DNA from: Rhodopseudomonas rhenobacensis
GTDB lineage: Bacteria > Pseudomonadota > Alphaproteobacteria > Rhizobiales > Xanthobacteraceae
DNA length: 64,000 nucleotides
Direction of reading: 5' to 3'
Assembly: GCF_014203125.1 (NCBI RefSeq)
Contig: NZ_JACHIH010000003.1
Coordinates: forward strand, 1-64,000
The notes beneath the pieces are model-generated. The model made no database searches. It was not told the origin of the DNA and saw only the letters and a list, made by a program, of their open reading frames with translations. This document shows positions 37,473-46,733 of this stretch, one piece after another. Each line of letters begins with the position of its first letter. Position 1 is the stretch's first letter. The position numbers and the translations under genes were made by a program.

Positions 37473-37610
37473 CGTCATCCTGAGGAGCCCGGCTGAGCGC
37501 AGCGAAGCCGGGCGTCTCGAAGGATGAGCCGCGCGATCGGAGCTTGCCGCATCGTGCGCAGCCGCATCCTTCGAGGCTCGCCGCTCCGCGGCTTCGCACC
37601 TCAGGATGAC
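37473..37610. repeat. Hairpin repeat, family 2, long copy
   Basis: Opens GTCATCCTGAGGAGCCCGG and closes CGCACCTCAGGATGAC; internal arms GTCTCGAAGGATGAG and GCATCCTTCGAGGCTCG are also inverted. The GTCTCGAAGGATGAG arm recurs at 9178-9226. The element fills most of the 322-base gap between the DUF6455 gene and the GGDEF-EAL gene (37380-37701), in which I see no other feature. Confidence 0.75.
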
Positions 37611-37701
37611 GGCGCTTTGCGTGTAGCACGGCGTTTTGCATGCGCGCCAACCCACCCGACGGGCAGAGCCGTAACGACAAGCCGGGCGCGTCGAGTCGTG
37701 C

Positions 37702-39531
37702 TCAGCGGCGCTGCCCGCGGCTGCGGATGGTGCTCGGTCGCGCCTGCTGCGGCAGCCGCGCCGGCTGCGCGGTGCGGGCCTCGGGGGTGAGCGACTGCGC
37801 CGGCTTCAACTCCTCGAGAAAAATCGGCTTGGAGAAGTAATAGCCCTGCGCGTAGCGGATCCTGGTCGCCGCCTGCAGATAGGTGAGTTCCTCGAAGGTT
37901 TCGATGCCTTCGGCGATCACCGTCATGCCGAGCGCCTCGCTCAAGGATTCGATCGCCTTGAGGATGCCCTGGCTGCGCGGCCGCTTGTGAATGTCGGTGA
38001 TGAAGGAGCGGTCGATCTTGATCTCGTCGGCGGTGATATCGGCCAGCGCCGACAGCGACGAATAGCCGATGCCGAAATCGTCGATCGAGATGCCGACGCC
38101 GAGCCGGCGCAGCATCGGCAGGATCTCGGATTGGAAATGCGATTTTGCCACGAAGGCGTCTTCGGTGACTTCGACCATGAAGCGCTCGGCGCAGCCGGTC
38201 GCCTCCAGCGCCTCGCTGAACGCGCGCATGAATGTCGGATTGCCGGCCTGTTTGGCGGCGACGTTGATGCTGATGCTGACGCCCGGGCCGAAATTGTCGT
38301 TGATCAGGTCGATCGATTTCATGATCTCCGACAGCACCAGATGGGTGAGCTCGTCGATCAGTCCGAGTTCGACGGCGAGGTCCACGAAGGTGCCCGGCGC
38401 CTGGATCACGCCGTTGTCGTCGCGCAGCCGGACCAGCGCCTCGATGCCCTTGATCTCCCGGGTCCGGATATCGACCTTGGGTTGGAACGCGCAGCAGAAC
38501 CGCTTGTCGAGAATCGCCACCCGCAGCGACTGCTCGACCTTCATCCGCGCCAGCGCCTCGCGCTCCATCGCGACGTCGAACATCGCGGCGCCGCCCTTGG
38601 TGGCGTTCTTGACCTGATACATCGCGACGTCGGCGTTCTGCTGCAGCGTGTCGAAGCTGCGGCCGTGCTCGGGATACAGGCTGATGCCGATCGAGGCCGA
38701 GGCGAACACTTCGGAGCCGTCGATGTAGAACGGCGCGCGCAGCCGCTGCTGCAGGAAATCGATGTAGTCGGTGACTTCGCTGGCACTCTGCACCGGGTTG
38801 AGCAGCATCAGGAATTCGTCGCCGCTGATCCGCGACAGCGTATCGGAGCTGCGCAGCTCGAAGCCGAGCCGCTTCGCCACTTCGATCAGCAGCGTGTCGC
38901 CGATGGCGTGGCCGTAATAGTCGTTGATGTGCTTGAAATTGTCGATGTCGAGGAACGCCAGCGCGAAACGCGCCTCCGGATCGTTCCGCAACAGCGCATT
39001 GGCGCGGGCCTCGATCACGCTGCGGATCGGCAGGCCGGTGAGCTGGTCGAAATAGGCGCGGTCGAACAATGCCTGCTCGACCTCCTTCTGCGCGGTAATG
39101 TCGGCCGAACTCGACAGCAGCAGGCGCGCGCCGGCGATCTCGAGCGGCCGATGCGCGGTGCTGTAGATCCGCACGCCGCGCTCGGCGACGATGCGCTCTT
39201 CGCAGACCCGGGCCTCGCCCTCCGCCAACAGCGCGATGCCGAGCGCGCGGCGCTCGGTCAGCGCCTCGGTCGGCAAGGCGTCGGTCGGCGAAAGCTGCAG
39301 CAACTGCGCTGCCGAAATGCCGAATTGCGTCGCGGCGGCGTCGTTGGCGAGCAGGAAGCGGCCCGCCGCGTCCTGCACCGTGACGGCCGAGGGCAGCGCG
39401 CGGATGATGTCCTGCAGCGCGGCCAGTTCGGCGCCCTGCGCGGCGTCGCCGCCGCCGCGAGGCGGCGGATCGATGTCGCGGGTGATATCGGCGGGGCCGG
39501 TCAACACCATGCTGGAGACTGCGCTTGACAT
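37702..39531 (-). CDS. PAS-GGDEF-EAL cyclic-di-GMP protein
   Basis: 609 residues. A PAS-like sensor (about 38-150) precedes a GGDEF domain with SGDEF at 236-240 and DxLTGL-type FDQLTGLPIR at 161-170, then an EAL domain. In the EAL domain the catalytic set looks complete: EALVR at 364-368, SINVAAKQ, VEVTEDA, IDDFGIGYSSL and IKIDRSF. It therefore may both make and break c-di-GMP. No membrane segment is seen; the PAS domain suggests a soluble cytoplasmic sensor. The start (39531 or 39549) is unsure, neither having a good ribosome site. Confidence 0.9.
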   Translation of the reverse strand: MSSAVSSMVLTGPADITRDIDPPPRGGGDAAQGAELAALQDIIRALPSAVTVQDAAGRFLLANDAAATQFGISAAQLLQLSPTDALPTEALTERRALGIALLAEGEARVCEERIVAERGVRIYSTAHRPLEIAGARLLLSSSADITAQKEVEQALFDRAYFDQLTGLPIRSVIEARANALLRNDPEARFALAFLDIDNFKHINDYYGHAIGDTLLIEVAKRLGFELRSSDTLSRISGDEFLMLLNPVQSASEVTDYIDFLQQRLRAPFYIDGSEVFASASIGISLYPEHGRSFDTLQQNADVAMYQVKNATKGGAAMFDVAMEREALARMKVEQSLRVAILDKRFCCAFQPKVDIRTREIKGIEALVRLRDDNGVIQAPGTFVDLAVELGLIDELTHLVLSEIMKSIDLINDNFGPGVSISINVAAKQAGNPTFMRAFSEALEATGCAERFMVEVTEDAFVAKSHFQSEILPMLRRLGVGISIDDFGIGYSSLSALADITADEIKIDRSFITDIHKRPRSQGILKAIESLSEALGMTVIAEGIETFEELTYLQAATRIRYAQGYYFSKPIFLEELKPAQSLTPEARTAQPARLPQQARPSTIRSRGQRR

Positions 39532-39701
39532 GATGTGGCAGCATCGCAAGCTGTCTTGTAATTTTAGTTAAGTCGTCATGCAAAACGCCGGGCTATCGGC
39601 CCGGGGGCCGCATTTGACGTTGCGCCGGCGCGGATTGTCATTAACAGAGTCTCAACGGCGCGGCGCAGATGCAGACCGCGGGACATCATGGGGAGTGAGA
39701 G

Positions 39702-40544
39702 ATGGGACGGCTGGACGGCAAGGTCGCGGTAATCACCGGCGCGACCAGCGGCATCGGGCTGCGCACCGCGGAGATTTTCGTCGCCGAAGGCGCCAAGGTG
39801 GTGGTCGCCGGGCGACGCGTCGCCGAGGGGCAGGCGCTGGCCGAACGGCTCGGCGCGGCCTGCCGCTTCCGCCAGACCGACGTCACCGAGGAAGACCAGA
39901 TGCGGGCGCTGATCGACGAGGCGGTGACGCAGTTCGGCCGGCTGGATTGCCTGTTCAACAATGCCGGCGGCCCGGCGCAGACCGGCGGCATCGAAGGCCT
40001 CGAAGTGGCACGATTCGACGCCGCGATGGCGACCCTGCTGCGCAGCGTGATGCTCGGCATGAAGCACGCAGCCCCGGTGATGCGCCGGCAGGGCTGCGGC
40101 AGCATCATCAACAACGGCTCGATCGCCGGAAGGCTCGCCGGCTTCTCGTCGTCGCTGGTCTATGGCGCCGCCAAGGCCGCGGTGATCCACCTCACCAAAT
40201 GCGTCGCGATGGAGCTCGGCGAGGCCGGCGTCCGGGTCAACAGCATTTCGCCGGGCGCGATCGCCACCGGCATTTTCGGCAAGGCGCTGGGGTTGTCGGT
40301 GGAAGCCGCGGAGCAGACCGCGGCGACGATGCGCGAAGTGTACAAGACCGCGCAGCCGATCCCGCGCGCCGGATTGCCCGACGACATCGCTTATGCGGCG
40401 GTGTTTCTCGCCAGCGACGAATCCGGCTTCATCAACGGCCATGATCTGGTCATCGACGGCGCCATCACCGGCGGCCGCAATTGGACCGCGCAGCAGCAGG
40501 GGTTGGCGGCGCTGAAGCAGGCGTTCGACAAAGCGGCGGAGTAG
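39702..40544 (+). CDS. Short-chain dehydrogenase/reductase
   Basis: 280 residues of the classical SDR fold: TGATSGIG at 13-20 for NAD(P), NNAGG at 86-90, and the catalytic Ser140, Tyr154 and Lys158 (YGAAK). A C-terminal ESGFINGHDLVIDGAITGG closes the family pattern. The substrate is not predictable. The GGGGAGTGAGAG just before the ATG is a good ribosome site. Confidence 0.92.
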   Translation: MGRLDGKVAVITGATSGIGLRTAEIFVAEGAKVVVAGRRVAEGQALAERLGAACRFRQTDVTEEDQMRALIDEAVTQFGRLDCLFNNAGGPAQTGGIEGLEVARFDAAMATLLRSVMLGMKHAAPVMRRQGCGSIINNGSIAGRLAGFSSSLVYGAAKAAVIHLTKCVAMELGEAGVRVNSISPGAIATGIFGKALGLSVEAAEQTAATMREVYKTAQPIPRAGLPDDIAYAAVFLASDESGFINGHDLVIDGAITGGRNWTAQQQGLAALKQAFDKAAE

Positions 40545-40587
40545 TCAGGAACGGTCGCGCTTCCGCGCGGCGCGCAGCGAGCGAACC

Positions 40588-41637
40588 ATGAACGCGCGGC
40601 TTGAACTGAAGATGCGGATACTTGCGATCATGCTCACCGGCGGCCTGCTCGGCGGCCTGGTGTTCGTGATCTCGCGCGGCCACACCACGGCCGGCGACCT
40701 GCGCGCCGGGATCGTCTACGGCCTGTTGATCAGCAGCGCCATCGCGGTGTTCGAGCTGTTCATCGCCAACGGCGCGTTGCGCGAGCAGCTGGGACGGCTG
40801 CCGTTCACCCTCAGCGTGCTGGTGCGCAGCGCGATCTATGCGGCGATCATCATCCCGATCCAGTACTACGAGATCGGTGCGGTGCTGGCCGGTGTCCCGG
40901 TTGACGACGACCGCGCCTCGTTCTGGAGTGCGACGATCTATTCCGGGCTGTTCTCGATCGCGATGAATCTGGTGCTGGCGATCACCAACCTGATCGGCAC
41001 CCGCGCTTTGTCCAACTTCATCACCGGCCGTTACCACAGCCCGGTGCAGGAAAACCGCTTCGTGCTGTTCGTCGACATCGCCGGCTCGACCGGGCTTGCC
41101 GAGCGGCTCGGCGGCGTCGGCATCCACCGTTTTCTCGACCGCACCTTCCGGCTGTTGACGCTGCAGGTCGCGGACTTTCGCGGCGAGGTGCTGCACTATG
41201 TCGGCGACGAGGTGATCGTGACCTGGCCGGAGCGCAGCGGCGCCGTCGATTGCCGGCCGCTGCGCTGCTTTCTGGCGATGCGCGAGGCGCTGGCGGGCGC
41301 CGCGCCGCAGTTCGCGCGCGAGTTCGGCGCCGCGCCGCAGATCCGCGGCAGCCTGCATTTCGGCACCGTGACGGTCGGCGAGATCGGCGACATCAAGCGC
41401 GCCATCGTGTTCAACGGCGACGTGATGAACATCGCCGCCCGGCTGGAGCAGTCGAGCCGCGACATCGCCGGCGGCTTCTTGGCCTCGCGCGCGGCGTTGC
41501 TGCGGTTCGGCGCGCCGCCGCCGGTGCCGTTGTGCGATCTCGGCCGGCTGCCGATCCGCGGCCGCGCCGACGGCATCGACGTGATGGGGCTGGCGGAGCC
41601 TGCACTCGCTACTGCCGCGGCGTCAGCGTCACCTTGA
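40588..41637 (+). CDS. Membrane-anchored class III adenylate/guanylate cyclase
   Basis: 349 residues. The first 140 residues contain four to five hydrophobic segments, a small membrane domain. The cyclase domain begins NRFVLFVDIAGSTGLAERL; the metal-binding aspartates are Asp163 and Asp207 (HYVGDEVIV), and Asn281/Arg285 (VMNIAARLEQ) stabilise the transition state, so it should be active. It makes cAMP or cGMP at the inner membrane. It converges on the P450 gene and the two overlap by 29 bases at 41609-41637. Confidence 0.9.
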   Translation: MNARLELKMRILAIMLTGGLLGGLVFVISRGHTTAGDLRAGIVYGLLISSAIAVFELFIANGALREQLGRLPFTLSVLVRSAIYAAIIIPIQYYEIGAVLAGVPVDDDRASFWSATIYSGLFSIAMNLVLAITNLIGTRALSNFITGRYHSPVQENRFVLFVDIAGSTGLAERLGGVGIHRFLDRTFRLLTLQVADFRGEVLHYVGDEVIVTWPERSGAVDCRPLRCFLAMREALAGAAPQFAREFGAAPQIRGSLHFGTVTVGEIGDIKRAIVFNGDVMNIAARLEQSSRDIAGGFLASRAALLRFGAPPPVPLCDLGRLPIRGRADGIDVMGLAEPALATAAASASP

Positions 41638-42982
41638 GGCCGTCCTTCGGTTTCGGGATCGGCCACATCTGCCAGTCCGGGGCGTAGCCGGGCTCAAGCG
41701 ACACGTCGAGGTTCTGCACGAAATGCCGGGTAAAACACTTCGCCTGCATATAGGCGAAGTGCAGCCCGAGGCACATATGCGCGCCGCCGCCGAACGGCAC
41801 CCAGGCGAATTTGTGCCGCTGCCGCGTCGCCTCGTCGGTGAAGCGCGTGGGATCGAAGCGGTCGGGGTCGGGCCAGATCTGCGGCATGTAATGCGAGAAC
41901 AGCGGATTGACCGCGACCAGCGTGCCGGCGGGAATCGCGTAGCCGCGGAACGCAAAATCCCGCATTGCGCGGCGCGGGATCGACGGCACCGGCGGCTTCA
42001 GCCGCATCGCCTCCTTGAACGCCATCTCGGCGAGCGGCATCGCCTCCAGTCTGTCGAACGGCAACGTCTCGCCGGCCGGCACGTCGAGCGCGGCGACCTC
42101 GTCGCGCAGCTTGTCCTGCCACTCCGGATGCGCGGCGAGCAGCGCCACGAAGGACGTCAGCGACGAGGTCAGGGTGTCGTGCGCCGCCATCATCAGAAAG
42201 CTCATATGGTCGATGATGTCCTGCGGCGACAACAGCGCGCCGTCCTCATGCGTCGCCTGGCACAGCTGCGAGAACAGGTCGTCGCCGCCCTTGGCGCGGC
42301 GGATCGGGATCTGCTCGGAGAAATACGCCACAATGCGCCGCCGGCCGCGCACGCCGCGCGCCATGGCGGTGCCCGGCCACGGCTTGCGGATCGGCGCCAC
42401 CGAGGCCGCCACCATGTCGACAAAGGCGCGGGTGATGGCGTCGACCTCCGGCCCGATCTCGGCGCCGAGAAACGAGGTCGCGGCGAGGTCGAGCGTCAAT
42501 TGCTTCATCGCCGGATAGAACAGCATCTCGCCGGGCTCGCTGCGCCACTGCGCCACCCGCGCGGCGATGCCGGAATCCAGCGCCGCCAGATAGGACTGCA
42601 TCGGCCCGGCCTTGAACGCCACCGACAGCGCGCGGCGGTGCAGCCGGTGCTCGTCGAAATCCAGCAGCATCAGCCCGCGCGGAAACAACAGGCCGAGGAT
42701 CGGCTCCCAGCCATGGGTGGAGGAAAAATTCTTGGCCTGGTCGAACAGCACCAGCTCGTTGGCCTCGGGGCCGAGCAGCGTGATGCTGGTTTCGCCGAGC
42801 ACCCGGCTGCGATAGGCGAGGCCATAGGTCTCGGCCATCCGCTCGACCTCGCCCTTGGGGTCGGCCAGCACCTGCAGCGTGCGGCCGATGATCGGCCAGC
42901 CCTCGTCGCCGGGAATGTGATTGAGCGCGCCGCGCTTCGGCGGCGCCAGCGATGCGCGGCCGTCGGCCATCTGCAGCGACAT
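41609..42982 (-). CDS. Cytochrome P450
   Basis: 457 residues with the complete P450 signature: the I-helix MMAAHDTLTSSLTSF, the ExxR in AFKEAMRLKPP and the haem loop FGGGAHMCLGLHFA with the thiolate Cys404. It is soluble in appearance (no N-terminal anchor). Its substrate is unknown. No ferredoxin or reductase gene is next to it, so it must use partners encoded elsewhere. Confidence 0.93.
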   Translation of the reverse strand: MSLQMADGRASLAPPKRGALNHIPGDEGWPIIGRTLQVLADPKGEVERMAETYGLAYRSRVLGETSITLLGPEANELVLFDQAKNFSSTHGWEPILGLLFPRGLMLLDFDEHRLHRRALSVAFKAGPMQSYLAALDSGIAARVAQWRSEPGEMLFYPAMKQLTLDLAATSFLGAEIGPEVDAITRAFVDMVAASVAPIRKPWPGTAMARGVRGRRRIVAYFSEQIPIRRAKGGDDLFSQLCQATHEDGALLSPQDIIDHMSFLMMAAHDTLTSSLTSFVALLAAHPEWQDKLRDEVAALDVPAGETLPFDRLEAMPLAEMAFKEAMRLKPPVPSIPRRAMRDFAFRGYAIPAGTLVAVNPLFSHYMPQIWPDPDRFDPTRFTDEATRQRHKFAWVPFGGGAHMCLGLHFAYMQAKCFTRHFVQNLDVSLEPGYAPDWQMWPIPKPKDGLKVTLTPRQ

Positions 42983-43226
42983 GGCGGATCCTCGGTGTTT
43001 CCTGGGTCGCGCGCGGCCGTCTCTGCGGTCAAGCCGCGGCTGCCGCGCTTGGCGGAAGCGTCTCGCGTTCCCGCGGCTTTTGCAAGGTTTCAGTGATTGG
43101 CAGTCGCAGCTGCCGCCCGCTACCGCGACGCGCTGCCGCAGCGCGGCATCTTGAGCGCCGCCCGCGCGATCACCACTTCTGGTGAGCCGCGCGAGGGTAA
43201 GTCAACGCGCGCTGCAGGAGAGGACG

Positions 43227-44165
43227 ATGAGCTACTTCAAGACCGCAATTCTGCTGGCCGGGCTGACCGCGCTGTTCATGGGCGTCGGCTACCTGATCGG
43301 CGGTGCCTCGGGCGCCGCGATCGCGCTCGTGGTCGCCGCGGCCACCAACATCTTCGCCTACTGGAACTCGGACAAGATGGTGCTGTCGATGTACGGCGCC
43401 CAGCAGGTCGATGCGCACAGCGCGCCGGACCTGGTGCGGCTGGTCGCCGACCTCGCCAGCAACGCGCAACTGCCGATGCCGCGGGTGTTCATCATGGACA
43501 ATCCGCAGCCCAATGCGTTCGCCACCGGTCGCAATCCGGAGAACGCCGCGGTCGCGGTGACCACCGGCCTGATGCAGTCACTCAGCCGCGAAGAACTCGC
43601 CGGCGTGATCGCGCATGAGCTGGCGCATGTGAAGAACCACGACACGCTGCTGATGACGGTGACGGCGACGATCGCCGGCGCGATCTCGATGCTGGCGCAG
43701 TTCGGCATGTTCTTCGGCGGCAACCGCGACAACAACAATGGTGGGCTCGGCATCATCGGCTCGATCGTGATGATGATCGTGGCACCGTTGGCCGCGATGC
43801 TGGTGCAGATGGCGATCAGCCGCAGCCGCGAATACGCCGCCGACGATCTCGGCGCGCGGATCTGCGGCGAGCCGCGCTGGCTGGCCTCGGCGCTGGCCAA
43901 GATCGACAACGCCGCGCATCAGGTGCCGAACGTTGAGGCCGAGCGGGCGCCCGCCACCGCGCATATGTTCATCATCAACCCGTTGACCGGCCAGGGCATG
44001 GACAACCTGTTCGCCACCCATCCCTCGACCGAAAACCGCATCGCCGCCTTGACGCAGCTCGCCGCCACGCTCGGCGTCACCACGCGCGGTCCGGCCCGCG
44101 CCGCAGCCGCCGCGCCGCGCGGCCCGTGGAGCGGCGCGCCGCGTAGCCGGGGGCCGTGGGGTTAA
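43227..44165 (+). CDS. htpX: HtpX membrane zinc metalloprotease
   Basis: 312 residues with two N-terminal membrane segments, the zinc motif HELAH at 130-134 and the downstream third ligand in [11 protein letters not shown]. HtpX degrades misfolded inner membrane proteins together with FtsH. CAGGAGAGG before the ATG at 43227 fixes the start. A Pro/Ala/Gly-rich tail ends the protein. The short gap upstream (43097-43226) has no certain promoter. Confidence 0.94.
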   Translation: MSYFKTAILLAGLTALFMGVGYLIGGASGAAIALVVAAATNIFAYWNSDKMVLSMYGAQQVDAHSAPDLVRLVADLASNAQLPMPRVFIMDNPQPNAFATGRNPENAAVAVTTGLMQSLSREELAGVIAHELAHVKNHDTLLMTVTATIAGAISMLAQFGMFFGGNRDNNNGGLGIIGSIVMMIVAPLAAMLVQMAISRSREYAADDLGARICGEPRWLASALAKIDNAAHQVPNVEAERAPATAHMFIINPLTGQGMDNLFATHPSTENRIAALTQLAATLGVTTRGPARAAAAAPRGPWSGAPRSRGPWG

Positions 44166-44251
44166 CGCCGAACCTCCGCCCGCGGGCCGTGGGATAGTTT
44201 GGCGACCAAGCGTATCGTCGCACAGGCGATGCGCTTGCCAAATACAAGGCC

Positions 44252-44371
44252 GTCATTCCGGGGCGCGAGTTCGAAGAACGAGCGAACCCGGAATCTTGCC
44301 GCTGGGGGAGGGATCGCGCGTTGCGAGATTCCGGGTTCGCTCGAGCTAACGCTCTCGCGCCCCGGAATGAC
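44252..44371. repeat. Palindromic intergenic repeat, family 1, copy E
   Basis: Opens GTCATTCCGGGGCGCGAG and closes CTCTCGCGCCCCGGAATGAC. The centre ATCTTGCCGCTGGGGGAGGG differs from the A/C core. It lies between convergent genes. Confidence 0.85.
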
Positions 44372-44404
44372 TGTCAGGTCTGGCGCTGGCGTCGCAATCC
44401 GACT

Positions 44405-45586
44405 CTACGCCCCCACGCTATCCCCCAGATAATCGATCGCGGCTTCGGTGCCGTGGCCGTGCGGGATGTTGAGCGCGCGCAGTCCCATCTCGACCACGCC
44501 GAGCGTGCCGAGCACCATCGGCGCGTTGACGTGGCCCATATGGGCGATGCGGAACGCACGGCCTGAAAGCTCGCCGATGCCGAGCCCCAGCACCACGCCG
44601 CATTTCTCCTTGCAATAGCGCCCCAGCGCCAACGGATCGGCGCCGTCGACCAGCACCGTGGTGACGGTGTCGGAGCGCTCGGCCGGCGCGGTGATATTCA
44701 GACTGAGCGCGCCGCCCATCGCCCAGCCGGCGACCGCGCGGCGCACCGCCTCGCCGAGCAGCCGATGCCGCAGGAACGACCCCTCCAGCGTCTCCTCGAA
44801 CAGCATGTCGATCGCCTGGCGCAGCGCGAACAACAGATGCACCGGCGCGGTGCCGGCATATTTCATGTAGTGCTCGGGGCCTTCGCGCAGCGTCCAGTCC
44901 CAATAGGGCGCACGCAATCCGGCGCGCTGATGCATCTCTCTCGCGCGCGGCCCGGCGGCGACGAACGACAGCCCGGGCGGCGTCATCAGCCCCTTCTGCG
45001 AACTCGCCATCGCGACGTCGACGCCCCATTCGTCCATCTGGAACGGCATACAGCCGAGCGAGGCCACCGCGTCGACCATCAGCAGCGCCGGATGGCCGGC
45101 GGCCTTGATCGCGGCGCTGAGCGCAGGAATGTCGTTGACCACGCCGGAGGCGGTGTCGATCTGCACCACCACGATCGCCTTGATCTGATGCGTGGTGTCC
45201 TGCCGCAGCCTGGCTTCCAGTTCGGCCGGGCGCACCGCGCGGCGCCAGTCGCCCTTGAGGATTTCCACCTCGATGCCGAGGCCGGAGGCGACGATGCCCC
45301 AGCCGAGCGCAAAGCGGCCGCTTTCCAGCACCAGGATCTTGTCGCCGCGCGACAGCACGTTGCTGAGCACCGCCTCCCAGGCGCCATGGCCGTTGGCGAT
45401 GTAGATGTAGCAATGGCCTTGGGTCGCAAACAGCCGGCCGAGATCGCGCAGCAGGCCGTCGGTGAGTTCGACCATAGCGTCGGAATAGATGTCGAGCGCC
45501 GGGCGATGCATCGCCTGCAGCACCGCATCGGGCATCGTGGTGGGGCCGGGAATCGCCAAAAATTCCCGTCCGGCGCGAACGCTCAT
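44405..45586 (-). CDS. Class V aminotransferase (alanine/serine-glyoxylate type)
   Basis: 393 residues of the PLP fold type I, class V group. IPGPTTMP near the N terminus, ANGHGAWEAVL for the phosphate-binding part, VDAVASLGCMPF and the PLP lysine Lys198 in SSQKGLM are visible. Such enzymes transaminate serine or alanine with glyoxylate in glyoxylate or photorespiratory/serine-cycle metabolism; the exact substrate pair is inferred from family only. It is flanked by a family 1 repeat at its 3' end. Confidence 0.88.
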   Translation of the reverse strand: MSVRAGREFLAIPGPTTMPDAVLQAMHRPALDIYSDAMVELTDGLLRDLGRLFATQGHCYIYIANGHGAWEAVLSNVLSRGDKILVLESGRFALGWGIVASGLGIEVEILKGDWRRAVRPAELEARLRQDTTHQIKAIVVVQIDTASGVVNDIPALSAAIKAAGHPALLMVDAVASLGCMPFQMDEWGVDVAMASSQKGLMTPPGLSFVAAGPRAREMHQRAGLRAPYWDWTLREGPEHYMKYAGTAPVHLLFALRQAIDMLFEETLEGSFLRHRLLGEAVRRAVAGWAMGGALSLNITAPAERSDTVTTVLVDGADPLALGRYCKEKCGVVLGLGIGELSGRAFRIAHMGHVNAPMVLGTLGVVEMGLRALNIPHGHGTEAAIDYLGDSVGA

Positions 45587-45638
45587 GGTGTTGTCCTTGC
45601 GTAGAGCGGTGGTGACTTGCGGCCGCGATAGGAGCGGC

Positions 45639-46367
45639 TTACCGCCGCGTCTCCCGACATCCCGCGGCTTCGGCTTCCTCGACCGAGCAGAACCAGCGGG
45701 TGCCTTTGCTGACGTGCATCTGGATCTTGGCGTACCAGCGGCTTTCCGGGCGGTGATAGATGCAATGCCCGGAGCGGTTGACGTTGCCCTTGATGGTGCA
45801 GTCCGGCGACGGCGCCACCGGGCCCGACGCCGAGGCCAGCAGGATGGCGTTGGCGGTCGGCGGCGGCTTCACGGCGCCGAGAATGGTCGTCGCCTTGTTG
45901 CGCACCCGCCAATCCCACGGCGCGATGAAGGCGCCGGCCCACAGCCCGGCCTTGGCGTCGCGCGCCACCTTCTCGTCGGCGTCGTAGTCGTGCGAGATCT
46001 TCGCATGGGCCAGCGCCCAGCCGCTCTGCACCAGCCATTTCTGGATGTCCTCGCCCTCGACCTCGCAGCGCCCGACCGAGCGGCCGAACCGATCGGTGCG
46101 CTGGACGTGGCAGTTCCACGACTTGGTGCCGACATGGCGGACCAGTTCGTCATGCGCGGCGACGCCGCAGGTCCAGCGTTCGCCCTTGGGGTTGAGGCAG
46201 AGCTGATCCAGCGAGGGGGCGTCGATGCCGCCGAGCCGGATGCGGGTATTGGCGATCGTGATCTGGTCGCCGTCGCGGATCTTCGGCACGCCGCTGACAT
46301 CGGCGGCCTCGGCCAGTGCCGGCAGCAGCAGCGCGGCCACTATCGCAAAGCAAAATCGTCTCAGCAT
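45639..46367 (-). CDS. Secreted thermonuclease-family (SNase-like) protein
   Basis: 242 residues with a signal peptide (MLRRFCFAIVAALLLPALAEA). The OB-fold motif of staphylococcal-nuclease proteins is present: RIRLGGIDAPSLDQLC, TDRFGRSVGRCEV, and ALAHAKISHDYDADEKVAR. A second part (TIKGNVNRSGHCIYHRP, then RWFCSVEEAEAAGCRETRR) is Cys-rich and resembles a small calcium-binding excalibur-like tail. Nuclease activity is uncertain. The start at 46367 puts the signal peptide first. Confidence 0.8.
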   Translation of the reverse strand: MLRRFCFAIVAALLLPALAEAADVSGVPKIRDGDQITIANTRIRLGGIDAPSLDQLCLNPKGERWTCGVAAHDELVRHVGTKSWNCHVQRTDRFGRSVGRCEVEGEDIQKWLVQSGWALAHAKISHDYDADEKVARDAKAGLWAGAFIAPWDWRVRNKATTILGAVKPPPTANAILLASASGPVAPSPDCTIKGNVNRSGHCIYHRPESRWYAKIQMHVSKGTRWFCSVEEAEAAGCRETRR

Positions 46368-46573
46368 GATTACCACCGGCCATTCCAACGCGGGCGTCGC
46401 GATGCGGGCGTCTTGGCGCGAGCGTCTCGACGCGCGCGTCACCACGACCTTTGATTGTGGTCGGAGTTGGGCCGCAACGCCAGCATTCCCTGCCGGAGCG
46501 AAGTCAAATTCGCGAGACAAGTCATCACTCAATACTCTTCCAGTTGGAGTGTGCGCTTTCAAGAGTCCTACAC

Positions 46574-46692
46574 TGTCATTCCGGGGCACGAGAGCGACAG
46601 CTCGAGCGAACCCGGAATCTTGCAACAGGCCGGCGCATGCATCCGCAGCGAGATTCCGGGTTCGCTCGCAAGTGCTCGCGCCCCGGAATGAC
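46574..46692. repeat. Palindromic intergenic repeat, family 1, copy F
   Basis: Opens TGTCATTCCGGGGCACGAG and closes CTCGCGCCCCGGAATGAC, with a centre resembling copies D and E. It lies in the 366-base gap between the SNase-like gene and the terpenoid-cyclase-like gene, 42 bases past the latter's stop. Confidence 0.85.
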
Positions 46693-46733
46693 GACTGCAT
46701 TTCGGTCGGAGGCTTCGGCGCCAACCGGAAGCG

